From an uncultured Fibrobacter sp. (GTDB lineage: Bacteria; Fibrobacterota; Fibrobacteria; Fibrobacterales; Fibrobacteraceae), in contig NZ_ONDD01000024.1 in NCBI RefSeq assembly GCF_900316465.1, forward strand, positions 1-32,783: DNA of 32,783 nucleotides, written 5' to 3'. Positions 1-7,380 of this stretch are shown here, in pieces. The notes under the pieces were generated by a model. It did not search any database and was not told the DNA's origin. It saw only the letters and a list, made by a program, of their open reading frames with translations. Both the position numbers and the translations under genes were made by a program. Within the stretch, counting starts at the first letter, position 1. Each line of letters opens with the position of its first letter.

Positions 1-276
1 GAAGTGATAGCTCAAAATGAGCGGTTTGCGCTTAATATATCTTTTTTTTGGGGGTGTTGTCAAAAAAAAAGAGCACTTTTTTACTTGCAAAAAGCACTTT
101 TTCCCATTTTAGCCTAAAAAACGTAAAAAAACGCAAGTTCGTTAAAATAATTTTTCAATTTCCTTTTTTTGAGCAAAAACGCCAAATTATGACGCTTATC
201 ACAATTGGCACAGAATGCAAGTTTTATTTGTTTACAAAGTCTTTGAAAAAAGCGAAATGAACTTATTTTTATTGTT
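1..276 (+). promoter_or_regulatory. AT-rich leader upstream of the GH8 gene
   Basis: This stretch is very A/T-rich, with long A and T runs, and holds no convincing gene. A small dyad (GCTCA, AAA, TGAGC) lies at 10-22. The sequence around 66-113 contains two near-copies of an A-run followed by GCACTTTTT. The region must carry the promoter of the GH8 gene that starts at 277, but I could not place a convincing -35/-10 pair. No clear Shine-Dalgarno sequence precedes the ATG. Confidence 0.35.
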
Positions 277-2424
277 ATGCTTAATAAAAAATTATTCAGT
301 TTTCTTGCACCGGCCGCAATTGCCGCCATGTGCACAACCCCTGCCCAGGCAGCCCCCCAATACCCCTTTCCGCAACAGGTAAAATATAAGTACGGCAATA
401 CGGCCACCTATGTTGACCCGAGTGTCATCCAGGCTCACTTTAACGACTGGAAAAGCGCCTGGTATGAAGACATGGGCAATGGAACCGCCCGCGTTATTAG
501 CCCTAACGATAGTGCCGAAATGACCGTTTCCGAAGGCGTTGCCTACGGTATGATGATCATGGTCTACATGTCTAATGCCCAAAACGACCATCAAGCAGAA
601 TTCGACAAGCTTTGGGCCTACTGGAAAAAGTACGCCGTGAACGCCGGTAGTGCTTCGGGCATGAACTGGCACATTAATAATAAGAACGGAAACGTCGGCT
701 CCGGTTCTGCAAGTGACGCAGACATCGACGCCGCCTTCGCCCTAATCATGGCATCCAAGCAATGGGGCTCCGCCACCTACTTGAACGACGCCAAGACGCT
801 TATTAGCTGGATGAAATCCAAGGACATGGAAAGCGACGGTCGCGTAAAGGCCGGTAGCAACTGGAACCCGGCCCTGAACTCGAGCTACGTGATTCCGGCA
901 GCATTCAAGCTTTTTGCCGAAGTGACCGGAGATTCCTTCTGGGAAACCGCAATCACTACAAACCTCAAGCACGTTTCGCAGTGCCAAAACGCAAGTTCCG
1001 GCCTTATGCCTGACTGGTGCGATTGGTCTAGCCACAAGGCCGCAAGCAACACGGGCGCCCAAGTTTCGGGCGGCGACGCCGGATTCTTCGACGACGCGGC
1101 ACGCACCCCCTGGCGCATGGCCATGGCCTACAACTGGTACGGAATCAAGGAAGCCAAGGATATCAACGACAAGATTCTCCCCTGGCTTGACAAAACCACC
1201 TACGGAAACGCCAACTTTATTTGGCCCGGCTACAACCTCGAAGGTACCAGCAGCCCTTATTCCTTCTTTACGACATCGACCTTTGTGGGCGGCCTCGGCC
1301 TAGCCATGGGTTCCGCAGACGATCCCAAGGACTATCTTGAATCGGTATACACCGTCCTTGCCAACTCCGAAGGCGCAAAGCAGGCCAATTCCACCAAGGG
1401 CGAAAAGTATTACCCCGCAACGCTCAATATTTTGTACATGCTCTCCATGAGCGGCAACATGCCGAACCTCAACGACATGGCCTCTGCCGAAAAGTACACG
1501 CTCTCTAGCATTAGGGTCCCCCAAATGCCTGCAGGCACCCTGATGCCCGTCAATTCTGGCGCCTCTCTCTGGGGTTACGAAAACTGGGGCACCTTTGCCG
1601 ACAAATACGGGACGACACTCATGATGCCCGATTCCGGAAGCTCGGGACTTTTCCAGCAAGCCGACGGCAAGTATTGCGTCGCTGCCGAAATGTTCATCGC
1701 TCCCGAACCGACCTACGAAGCAGGCAAGGACCTGATATACCCGTTTGCAGGAATCGCCCTGTCGTTTGACAAGGAAGACGGCTACTACGACCTGACCGAC
1801 GTGGCCACCATCCGCATCAGCTACGCAAGCAAGGGCGTAATCCGATTCGCCATTTTGGACCAGCAAACCATTCTCAACGGTGACGAAGGTGGCGAAGCAG
1901 GGTACTTCTTGCACCCCACCGACGGACAAACCATTGAAATTGACGTTACCGACAACAATTTCGGCATGGATTACGAAGATTACCTGCTCGACAAGTTCGT
2001 GACCCCCTCCTGGGTAGGCGGAACCGCCGACCGTGACGCAATCATGAAGGCCGTTCGCGGATTCAAGTTCGAACCCAAGATGAGCAAGGGCGGTTTTGGA
2101 TCCATTGCGATTGCCTCGTTCGAACTTCTGGACGCCCAGGGTCAACTCATCACGAAACTGACCAACGGAGACCTAAACAACATCAATTTGAAGCCGGCTG
2201 CCGTTAGCCGCCATGTTTACATGAACGGGACCGACATCGTTTACACGAATCTCGCCAAAAACACCCGTTTGGAAGTGTTTGACATGAACGGAACCCGAGT
2301 CGCAAGCAAAAAACTGGAACTTTCTGGCTCAGTTGCTATCGACCAGATTACCCCGGCCAAGGGCAACTATGTTGCAGTTGTAAAGGGTAAGGGCTATAAG
2401 CAAACATTCCGTATTCACAGGTAA
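277..2424 (+). CDS. Secreted GH8 endoglucanase with C-terminal accessory module and sorting tag
   Basis: This encodes a 715-residue exported enzyme likely to hydrolyse internal beta-1,4 bonds of cellulose or related glucans by inversion. A signal peptide covers about residues 1-26 (cleavage near AQA). The GH8 (alpha/alpha)6 domain covers about 28-395. It includes the family signature SEGVAYGM, in which E86 is the expected general acid, and SDADIDAAFAL near 146-155 with the conserved Asp residues. Residues 415-630 form a beta-rich module resembling the CBM11/CBM30-type jelly-rolls of Fibrobacter cellulases, which is an inference from pattern. The last 70 or so residues (VFDMNG, then GNYVAVVKGKGY) match type IX-like C-terminal sorting tags. 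The gene is followed by its own terminator and then a second cellulase on the same strand. GH8 also includes chitosanases and xylanases, so the substrate is not proven. Confidence 0.9.
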   Translation: MLNKKLFSFLAPAAIAAMCTTPAQAAPQYPFPQQVKYKYGNTATYVDPSVIQAHFNDWKSAWYEDMGNGTARVISPNDSAEMTVSEGVAYGMMIMVYMSNAQNDHQAEFDKLWAYWKKYAVNAGSASGMNWHINNKNGNVGSGSASDADIDAAFALIMASKQWGSATYLNDAKTLISWMKSKDMESDGRVKAGSNWNPALNSSYVIPAAFKLFAEVTGDSFWETAITTNLKHVSQCQNASSGLMPDWCDWSSHKAASNTGAQVSGGDAGFFDDAARTPWRMAMAYNWYGIKEAKDINDKILPWLDKTTYGNANFIWPGYNLEGTSSPYSFFTTSTFVGGLGLAMGSADDPKDYLESVYTVLANSEGAKQANSTKGEKYYPATLNILYMLSMSGNMPNLNDMASAEKYTLSSIRVPQMPAGTLMPVNSGASLWGYENWGTFADKYGTTLMMPDSGSSGLFQQADGKYCVAAEMFIAPEPTYEAGKDLIYPFAGIALSFDKEDGYYDLTDVATIRISYASKGVIRFAILDQQTILNGDEGGEAGYFLHPTDGQTIEIDVTDNNFGMDYEDYLLDKFVTPSWVGGTADRDAIMKAVRGFKFEPKMSKGGFGSIAIASFELLDAQGQLITKLTNGDLNNINLKPAAVSRHVYMNGTDIVYTNLAKNTRLEVFDMNGTRVASKKLELSGSVAIDQITPAKGNYVAVVKGKGYKQTFRIHR

Positions 2425-2433
2425 ACAATATTT

Positions 2434-2460
2434 TAGGGGACAAATACCCCTATTTTTATT
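2434..2460 (+). terminator. Rho-independent terminator of the GH8 gene
   Basis: A stem TAGGGG (2434-2439) pairs with CCCCTA (2447-2452) around a 7-base loop and is followed by TTTTTATT. It lies 10 bases after the GH8 stop and about 65 bases before the next cellulase, so the two genes are probably at least partly separate transcripts. Confidence 0.75.
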
Positions 2461-2523
2461 AAATTAAGGTAACTTTGTTTATTGGATGGGTAACAGAAAA
2501 AGGGATTTTATAAGGGAAAAATT

Positions 2524-4743
2524 ATGAAGGCAACAAAACTTATCCCCTGCCTCCTTGCAATGGCCGCTCTGCCGGCACTTGCCAGTGGCACAACCGCAGT
2601 TCCGAAACGCGTAGGTCCCGTAAGCTATTACGGCGCCCTCCACACCAGTGGCGGAAAAATCATTGGTGCAAAGAACAACCAGGAAGCCGTGCTTCGCGGC
2701 ATGAGCCTTTTCTGGTCCGACGCAACGGGTATTCCGTACTACAACAAGAACGTGATTAGCTGGGCCGCCGAAAACCTGAACATGGATGTGTTCCGTTTTG
2801 CCATGGGTATTACCTATTACGATAGCGATGGTGGCACCTCCAACGCCCTCGACAAGAGCTACTCTTACGCAGGCGCCCCCGACCAGTACATTGGCGTGAT
2901 CGACCGCATGGTCGAAGCCGCTGTCGAAAACGACATCTATATCATTCTTGACTGGCACAGCCACCGTGCCGATAGCGAACAGGCTATCGCCAAGGAATTC
3001 TTCAAGACCATGGCCGAAAAGTACAAGAATGTTCCGAACGTCATTTACGAAATCTTCAACGAACCTGTTCACCAGGGTTGGGGCACTGTCCAGAGCTACG
3101 CTAACTCCGTTATCCCGGGCATCCGCAACAACACCGAAAACCTGGTGCTCGTCGGAACCCCGAGCTGGTCTCAGATGACCCAGTACGGTGGCGTTCAAGG
3201 CACGAACGTGGGCTACGTGCTCCACTTCTATGCCGGCACCCACAGCGTAGGCTCCTATGGTGGCCGCGCTACCCAGGCAAAGTCCGCTGGTAACGCAGTG
3301 TTCATTACCGAATGGGGTACCGTGAACGCCGATGGTGCAGGTTCTGCAAGTTCCGGAAGCTCCAAGGAATGGATGAGCTTCATGGATCAGAACAACATCA
3401 GTAACTGTAACTGGAGTTTGCGCCAGGTTGAATCTTCTTACAACGAAAAGTCCGAAACTTCGGCAATGTTCTCTGGCGACAAGGAACTCATCAGCAAGGC
3501 CGCTCTGAGTGGAGCATCCTACACCGAATCGGGTAAATTGGTGAAAGATTATTTGACCAGTCACGCTCATAACTGGGCTGACTCCCTGGTCAAGGGCAAG
3601 AACACCGGTTCCTGCGCATTCAAGGCTGTAACCGCCAAGGAAACCGACGGACAGGTGACCGGCAAGGCTAGCTCTAGCTGCACCTACACCTCCAGCAACG
3701 AAAATGTCGCCACCGTTTCGGCAGGCACCATCACCATCAACGGTGCAGGTTTCGCCGTCCTTACGGGTAACGACGGTTCTGAATCCGTGGTCCAGGTCAC
3801 CGAAATTCCTCGCCAGACCGTTCCGAACTTCTTTGACTTGAACTGCAACTACAGTGCAACTTGCACTTCCAACGGTTCTTCTGCTAACCGTACGCTCGCC
3901 TACTCTGGCGGAACGAACAAGGAATGGATCGTGACGACTGATGCAGTCACTCTCGAAGGCGCCAAGTTCACCCTCACCTCCCTTGACCCGAGCGTCGTGA
4001 CCATCAAGGAAGCCACCTGTACTGCAACGGAATGCTCCAGCTTGCAGAAGGGCAAGAAAGTGCTGATGTACGAATTCAAGAAGTACGGCAGCGCTAAGGT
4101 TGTCGCAACTGCTCCGGCAGTCACTGGCTACCTCGCCGTGAACGACACTGCAACCATTACCTACAGCAAGGCTCCGGGTAAGGCTCGCGTCAAGTTCGTG
4201 AACACCAAGGTTGCCTTGGGCGGCACGGCTAAGGACATGCTTTACGACGCAACAATTTACAGTGCCCCGATTACCTACACTTACAACGGCAAGGAATCTT
4301 CTCCTTACGTGTCCAAGAGCGGCAACAACCTTGTTGCTGGTAGCGAAAACGCAATCGTCTTGGTCACCGCCGATATCCCCGAAACGGACAACTATCTGGC
4401 TTACAACGGCAGCGTCACCGTGATTGTCGGCGACAGTGCCTTGGCAGTCAACAAAGACGAATACTACGCAGAAAAGAACAAGAACATTGTCAACATCGTC
4501 AAGACGAATCCGAAGCTTCCGCTTCATGCAACGATTTCCAACTCTCAGTTGAGCATCGCTGCACGTGACGCCGACGACATCAATGTGAACGTGTTCTCTG
4601 TAACGGGCCAGAAGGTTCTCGAAAAGAAGCTCAGCAGCAACAATGCCTCCATGTCGCTCGCTCAGGTGCCTAACGGTTCTTACCTGGTCGTGATCACTCA
4701 GGGCATCAAGCAGCTGAACGTTCGCTGGAACAAGACCAAGTAA
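2524..4743 (+). CDS. Secreted GH5 (GH5_2-type) endoglucanase with Ig-like modules and C-terminal tag
   Basis: This encodes a 739-residue exported cellulase. The signal peptide is about residues 1-20 (ALPALA). The GH5 TIM barrel spans about 30-350. NVIYEIFNEP carries the acid/base E180, VFITEWGTVN carries the nucleophile E263, and LDWHSH sits near 143. These motifs resemble the GH5_2 endoglucanases typified by Bacillus Cel5A. Residues of about 365-640 are Ser/Thr-rich beta-sandwich, Ig-like repeats (for example a segment with TYTSSNENVATVSAG, as in BIG_2 domains). The C-terminus (VFSVTGQKVLEKK, then NGSYLVVITQG) is a type IX-like sorting tag. The start is supported by an AAGGG about 6-7 bases upstream of ATG. 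The gene follows the GH8 cellulase on the same strand, so the two likely act on the same substrate. A strong terminator follows. Confidence 0.92.
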   Translation: MKATKLIPCLLAMAALPALASGTTAVPKRVGPVSYYGALHTSGGKIIGAKNNQEAVLRGMSLFWSDATGIPYYNKNVISWAAENLNMDVFRFAMGITYYDSDGGTSNALDKSYSYAGAPDQYIGVIDRMVEAAVENDIYIILDWHSHRADSEQAIAKEFFKTMAEKYKNVPNVIYEIFNEPVHQGWGTVQSYANSVIPGIRNNTENLVLVGTPSWSQMTQYGGVQGTNVGYVLHFYAGTHSVGSYGGRATQAKSAGNAVFITEWGTVNADGAGSASSGSSKEWMSFMDQNNISNCNWSLRQVESSYNEKSETSAMFSGDKELISKAALSGASYTESGKLVKDYLTSHAHNWADSLVKGKNTGSCAFKAVTAKETDGQVTGKASSSCTYTSSNENVATVSAGTITINGAGFAVLTGNDGSESVVQVTEIPRQTVPNFFDLNCNYSATCTSNGSSANRTLAYSGGTNKEWIVTTDAVTLEGAKFTLTSLDPSVVTIKEATCTATECSSLQKGKKVLMYEFKKYGSAKVVATAPAVTGYLAVNDTATITYSKAPGKARVKFVNTKVALGGTAKDMLYDATIYSAPITYTYNGKESSPYVSKSGNNLVAGSENAIVLVTADIPETDNYLAYNGSVTVIVGDSALAVNKDEYYAEKNKNIVNIVKTNPKLPLHATISNSQLSIAARDADDINVNVFSVTGQKVLEKKLSSNNASMSLAQVPNGSYLVVITQGIKQLNVRWNKTK

Positions 4744-4748
4744 TTACA

Positions 4749-4763
4749 GCCCGCAAGGGCTTT
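4749..4763 (+). terminator. Small GNRA-type hairpin just after the GH5 stop
   Basis: GCCC (4749-4752) and GGGC (4757-4760) pair around a GCAA tetraloop and are followed by TTT. The stem is short, so this is probably an accessory to the stronger terminator immediately downstream. Confidence 0.4.
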
Positions 4764-4774
4764 CCCTTAGAATT

Positions 4775-4812
4775 AGAAGAAGCTGGGCAACCGCCCGGCT
4801 TCTTCTGTTTTA
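4775..4812 (+). terminator. Strong rho-independent terminator of the GH5 gene
   Basis: A 14-base arm at 4775-4788 pairs with 4793-4806 around an AACC loop. One T-G wobble forms on the plus strand, and TTTT follows at 4808-4811. The wobble is favourable only on the plus-strand RNA, which assigns the terminator to the cellulase. Confidence 0.85.
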
Positions 4813-5186
4813 TAGCCCGTCCAAGCGCCAATCGCAAGTCCAAAGGGAGCAAACAAGCTTGTGCAGCAACAAGCCCTACACGGGCATTCCAGCAACATTC
4901 TGATAGGTTGCGACACCGTACTGCGGCACAATAGCAGCATATGGCAAAGGCACGGATACTGCAGCACAGCCCTGCAACACCATAGCAACATTCAAGCAGG
5001 TTGTGGCAGGATTATCGGCCCATGACAGGTTAAGGCAGATATCTGCGGCAGGCAAGCATTAAGACATGGAACCTGCGCAAGCCTGGTACAATAAGACGAT
5101 TTGCAACTCGGCGCCTGTGGTTGGCCAGCGCGACACCATAGCACGGGCATATGGACGGCCTGCTGCACGAGCGCAGCAGTATATGC
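4813..5186. repeat. Gene-free segment with degenerate repeats of unknown nature
   Basis: No convincing gene lies in this stretch between two terminators. Read on the minus strand, the motif TA(C/T)GGTGT(C/T)GC occurs three times (about 5140-5130, 4984-4974 and 4920-4910). Two copies are preceded by CCATATGC (5154-5147 and 4944-4937) at different spacings. The flanks also echo each other: AATGTTGCT precedes one copy and follows another. A hairpin CTGCTGC/GCAGCAG lies at 5160-5179. All minus-strand frames are broken by stops, although short stretches read like protein. It could be a decayed repeat gene, a structured RNA or a lineage-specific intergenic repeat. Confidence 0.45.
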
Positions 5187-5219
5187 AAAAAAAATCCCCG
5201 CCTTCTATGAAGACGGGGA
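5187..5219 (-). terminator. Rho-independent terminator of the six-gene outer-membrane operon
   Basis: CCCCG (5196-5200) pairs with CGGGG (5214-5218), and CTTC pairs with GAAG inside. The single mismatch becomes a T-G wobble on the minus strand. Eight A bases at 5187-5194 give an eight-T tract after the hairpin in that direction. It lies about 50 bases beyond the stop of the last operon gene. A perfect 6-base dyad (CTAGCA/TGCTAG, 5227-5244) lies between the two. Confidence 0.88.
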
Positions 5220-5267
5220 CTAAATTCTAGCAGAGAATTGCTAGCCCTGAGCTATTGAGCTTGGCAA

Positions 5268-6323
5268 TTACTTCTTCTTCGGCTTGTAGTTGACTTCAGG
5301 ACGGAGCTGCAAGCCTATCGTCACCAGGAGGGAGACAATCGGTTCGTGGTGGTCTTGGGAGAGGTCGTAGACCGCAACGCCAGCCATGCCATCGCTCTTG
5401 ACCTGCTGAGCCACAGCCTTCACAGACGGAATGCCCATGAACACGATGGTTTCTGCATCGCTCACGGCCACTTCGGACTTGGAAGAAGCATCAAAGGTCA
5501 CCTTGTATTCCGGAGAATCAAACTTGCCCATGAGTTCGGCGTAGGACACGTAACCTTCATTACCGCTACCCGTACCCTGGTGAGAAGTGCCGAGGCCCTT
5601 AGCACCGCTCCAGGTCTTGCCATAGAGGAAGATTACCGGCACGAGCAAGTCGCCGTTCACGCCAGCGCCCTTCACAGCGTCCAAGGTTTCTTCGACAGAT
5701 TTGGCACTCTGGTTCGGAACCACAGAGGAATTGTCTTCGGTCATCTGGTCTGCCATGAACACGTCCACATAAGCGAGGCGGTTCAGAGCGTCAGCCTTGT
5801 AGGCATCCATACCGGCAGCCGGATAAATCACGGCGGTCACCGTAGAGCCCGAAAGGCCATCGACCAAGGCGTTCAGCAACTTGGCATAATCTTCGGCATC
5901 TTCAGCCGTGAGGTTCTGCCAGTCCACTTCCACGCCGTCGCCGCCGTTTGCAGAAAGCCAGCTAGAGACATTCGAAACGAACGTCGGCAAAAGTTCTTCG
6001 GAAGAAGCGATTGCCTTCAAGTTTCCTTCGTTTTCGATACCGCCCACAGAAACAATCAACTTCACGTTGTTGTCCTTGGACATCTGTACAAGCGTCTTGA
6101 AGTTTTCTGCATCGTTTTCGTCAGCAAAGGCGACAGAGCCGTCTTCACCGGCAGCGAGGCCGACATAGTGAATGTCGGTCACAAAGTTATAGCGGATATC
6201 CTTCGGATAGAACTGGGAATACTGGCTCCAGTAGGGGTAGAAACCCACCACCTTGTCAGCAGCTGCCTGGGCTGTAACAGCAGCACCAAGTGCAAGAGTC
6301 AAAAGAATCGATTTCATATTCAT
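5268..6323 (-). CDS. Exported GH18-fold protein with degenerate catalytic site (pseudo-chitinase, likely glycan binder)
   Basis: This is a 351-residue protein with a signal peptide (about 1-21) and a full-length GH18 barrel. Family landmarks are visible: SVGG at 92-95, the barrel strand around VDVFMADQMTED (188-197), PVIFLYGKTW (229-238), GYVSY near 257, and GVAVYDLSQDH near 315. The catalytic DxxDxDxE motif instead reads D129-G-V-E132-V-D134-W-Q136. The acid Glu is Gln (codon at 5918-5916) and the second Asp is Glu. The terminal active-site Trp position is Tyr. Known GH18-fold lectins lose activity this way, so I infer that it binds glycan rather than cutting it. It is the last gene of the operon, with a good Shine-Dalgarno (GAGGTG, 6 bases before ATG). 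It ends in a basic PKKK tail. Confidence 0.82.
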   Translation of the reverse strand: MNMKSILLTLALGAAVTAQAAADKVVGFYPYWSQYSQFYPKDIRYNFVTDIHYVGLAAGEDGSVAFADENDAENFKTLVQMSKDNNVKLIVSVGGIENEGNLKAIASSEELLPTFVSNVSSWLSANGGDGVEVDWQNLTAEDAEDYAKLLNALVDGLSGSTVTAVIYPAAGMDAYKADALNRLAYVDVFMADQMTEDNSSVVPNQSAKSVEETLDAVKGAGVNGDLLVPVIFLYGKTWSGAKGLGTSHQGTGSGNEGYVSYAELMGKFDSPEYKVTFDASSKSEVAVSDAETIVFMGIPSVKAVAQQVKSDGMAGVAVYDLSQDHHEPIVSLLVTIGLQLRPEVNYKPKKK

Positions 6324-6337
6324 AATTACACCTCGCC

Positions 6338-7369
6338 CTATTTAATTTCCCTAGCAACGCCGTTGTCGTCGCAATAGAGCTTTGTAACAGGATACGTTTC
6401 AGTAATCACCGGATTGGTCTTTTCAGCTTCAGAGCACGGACGGTATGCCCAACCATGAGCCTTACCATACATCACATACTGGTAGCTGATTGCAAAAGTA
6501 TCAAGCGGAATAGCCTTCAACCTTTCAAGGTCATTGGCACCGTCACAGAAGTTCAAAGCATTCAGAACCTTCCAGTGATCTGCAGAAATACCACCCTTAA
6601 TGTTGAGCTTCTCGGTCTTGACGGAGGTGACAATCGTCATGGTGTCGGCCTTGCTGACCTTCATGAGGAAGTTGGTCGGTTCGAGAACCACATCCACGGC
6701 ATTTTCTTCAGCGCAGGTCGTAGAATCGCAGCTGGTGAAGCCATGCAATGCCTTAACCTTGCCGGCTTCATCGTATTCGATGGAACCGACAACCTTAGTG
6801 GTATCGCAAATCTTTGCCTTCTTCACGGCAACGCATTCACCGGCCTTCACCTTCACGGCAATGATAACCTGCTTCAACATGCTCTTGTCAACGCTATCCT
6901 TGACCGTCAGAGAAAGGGTATCGACCTTCGTCAGGACAGTGGTAGAATCCTTGACCTTGTCGGTCCAGTCATCAGCCCAATCATCTGCCGTATAGCCACC
7001 CAACTGCGGGTCAAGCAAGATTGCCTTAAGCGTTTCGAGCTTTACAGCATCGATACTGTCGGTCTTTGCACCGGTATTCGGGTCAAGCACGTAGTAGTTC
7101 TGGAAAGCCGTTGCATCATTGGTAGAATCCGTCACAAACGTGGCACTACCGGCAGCAACGGCGTTGGCAGAAGCATTTGCATTGTAAGCAGCAACGTATT
7201 CCTTCACCTGAATACGCACGAGCTCCGGATGAACCTGCATATAGCCGGCGTCAGTGAAATCGCTCGGGAAGTTTTCTGCCAAAGCTTCATTCTCGTCAAT
7301 AGCCATAGAAGAGCAGGCAACCAAAGCGGCGGAGGCAGCAACAGAGAGTAAAATCTTAAAGTTTTTCAT
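6338..7369 (-). CDS. Outer-membrane-type lipoprotein of the barrel operon, function unknown
   Basis: This encodes a 343-residue protein with a lipoprotein signal. The lipobox is LVAC with the modified Cys at 19, followed by Ser, which favours the outer membrane by the enteric sorting rule. I do not recognise a family. The mature part is acidic, with a run rich in Ala, Asn and Ser around 60-80. It has a DDWADDW segment near 135 and several paired cysteines (ECVAVKKAKICDT; TSCDSTTCAEE; LNFCDG; YRPC; LYCDD) that could form disulfides. GAGGT lies 6 bases before the ATG. It sits 11 bases after the 715-aa barrel gene and 14 bases before the GH18-like gene. It could be a surface-exposed lipoprotein partner of a barrel, in the position a SusD-like protein holds in Bacteroidota, but no sequence relation to SusD is seen. 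Confidence 0.8.
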   Translation of the reverse strand: MKNFKILLSVAASAALVACSSMAIDENEALAENFPSDFTDAGYMQVHPELVRIQVKEYVAAYNANASANAVAAGSATFVTDSTNDATAFQNYYVLDPNTGAKTDSIDAVKLETLKAILLDPQLGGYTADDWADDWTDKVKDSTTVLTKVDTLSLTVKDSVDKSMLKQVIIAVKVKAGECVAVKKAKICDTTKVVGSIEYDEAGKVKALHGFTSCDSTTCAEENAVDVVLEPTNFLMKVSKADTMTIVTSVKTEKLNIKGGISADHWKVLNALNFCDGANDLERLKAIPLDTFAISYQYVMYGKAHGWAYRPCSEAEKTNPVITETYPVTKLYCDDNGVAREIK

Positions 7370-7380
7370 CGCGATACCTC

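Noticed and set aside
204..220. Sigma-54-like promoter (TGGCAC followed by TGCA) upstream of the GH8 gene
   Set aside because: The distance between the GG and GC elements is two bases shorter than the strict sigma-54 spacing, so it would not be expected to work.
2479..4527. Long minus-strand open frame opposite the 739-aa GH5 gene
   Set aside because: It is antisense to a gene with clear catalytic motifs and has no recognisable features of its own.
4773..4991. Cys-rich 72-residue minus-strand reading frame
   Set aside because: It has no ribosome-binding site, runs through the GH5 terminator and lies in a region where all frames look similarly patchy. It is better explained by the degenerate repeats.
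6338..7369. SusD-like identity for the operon lipoprotein
   Set aside because: The position invites the comparison, but no TPR-type helical pattern or SusD motif is present.
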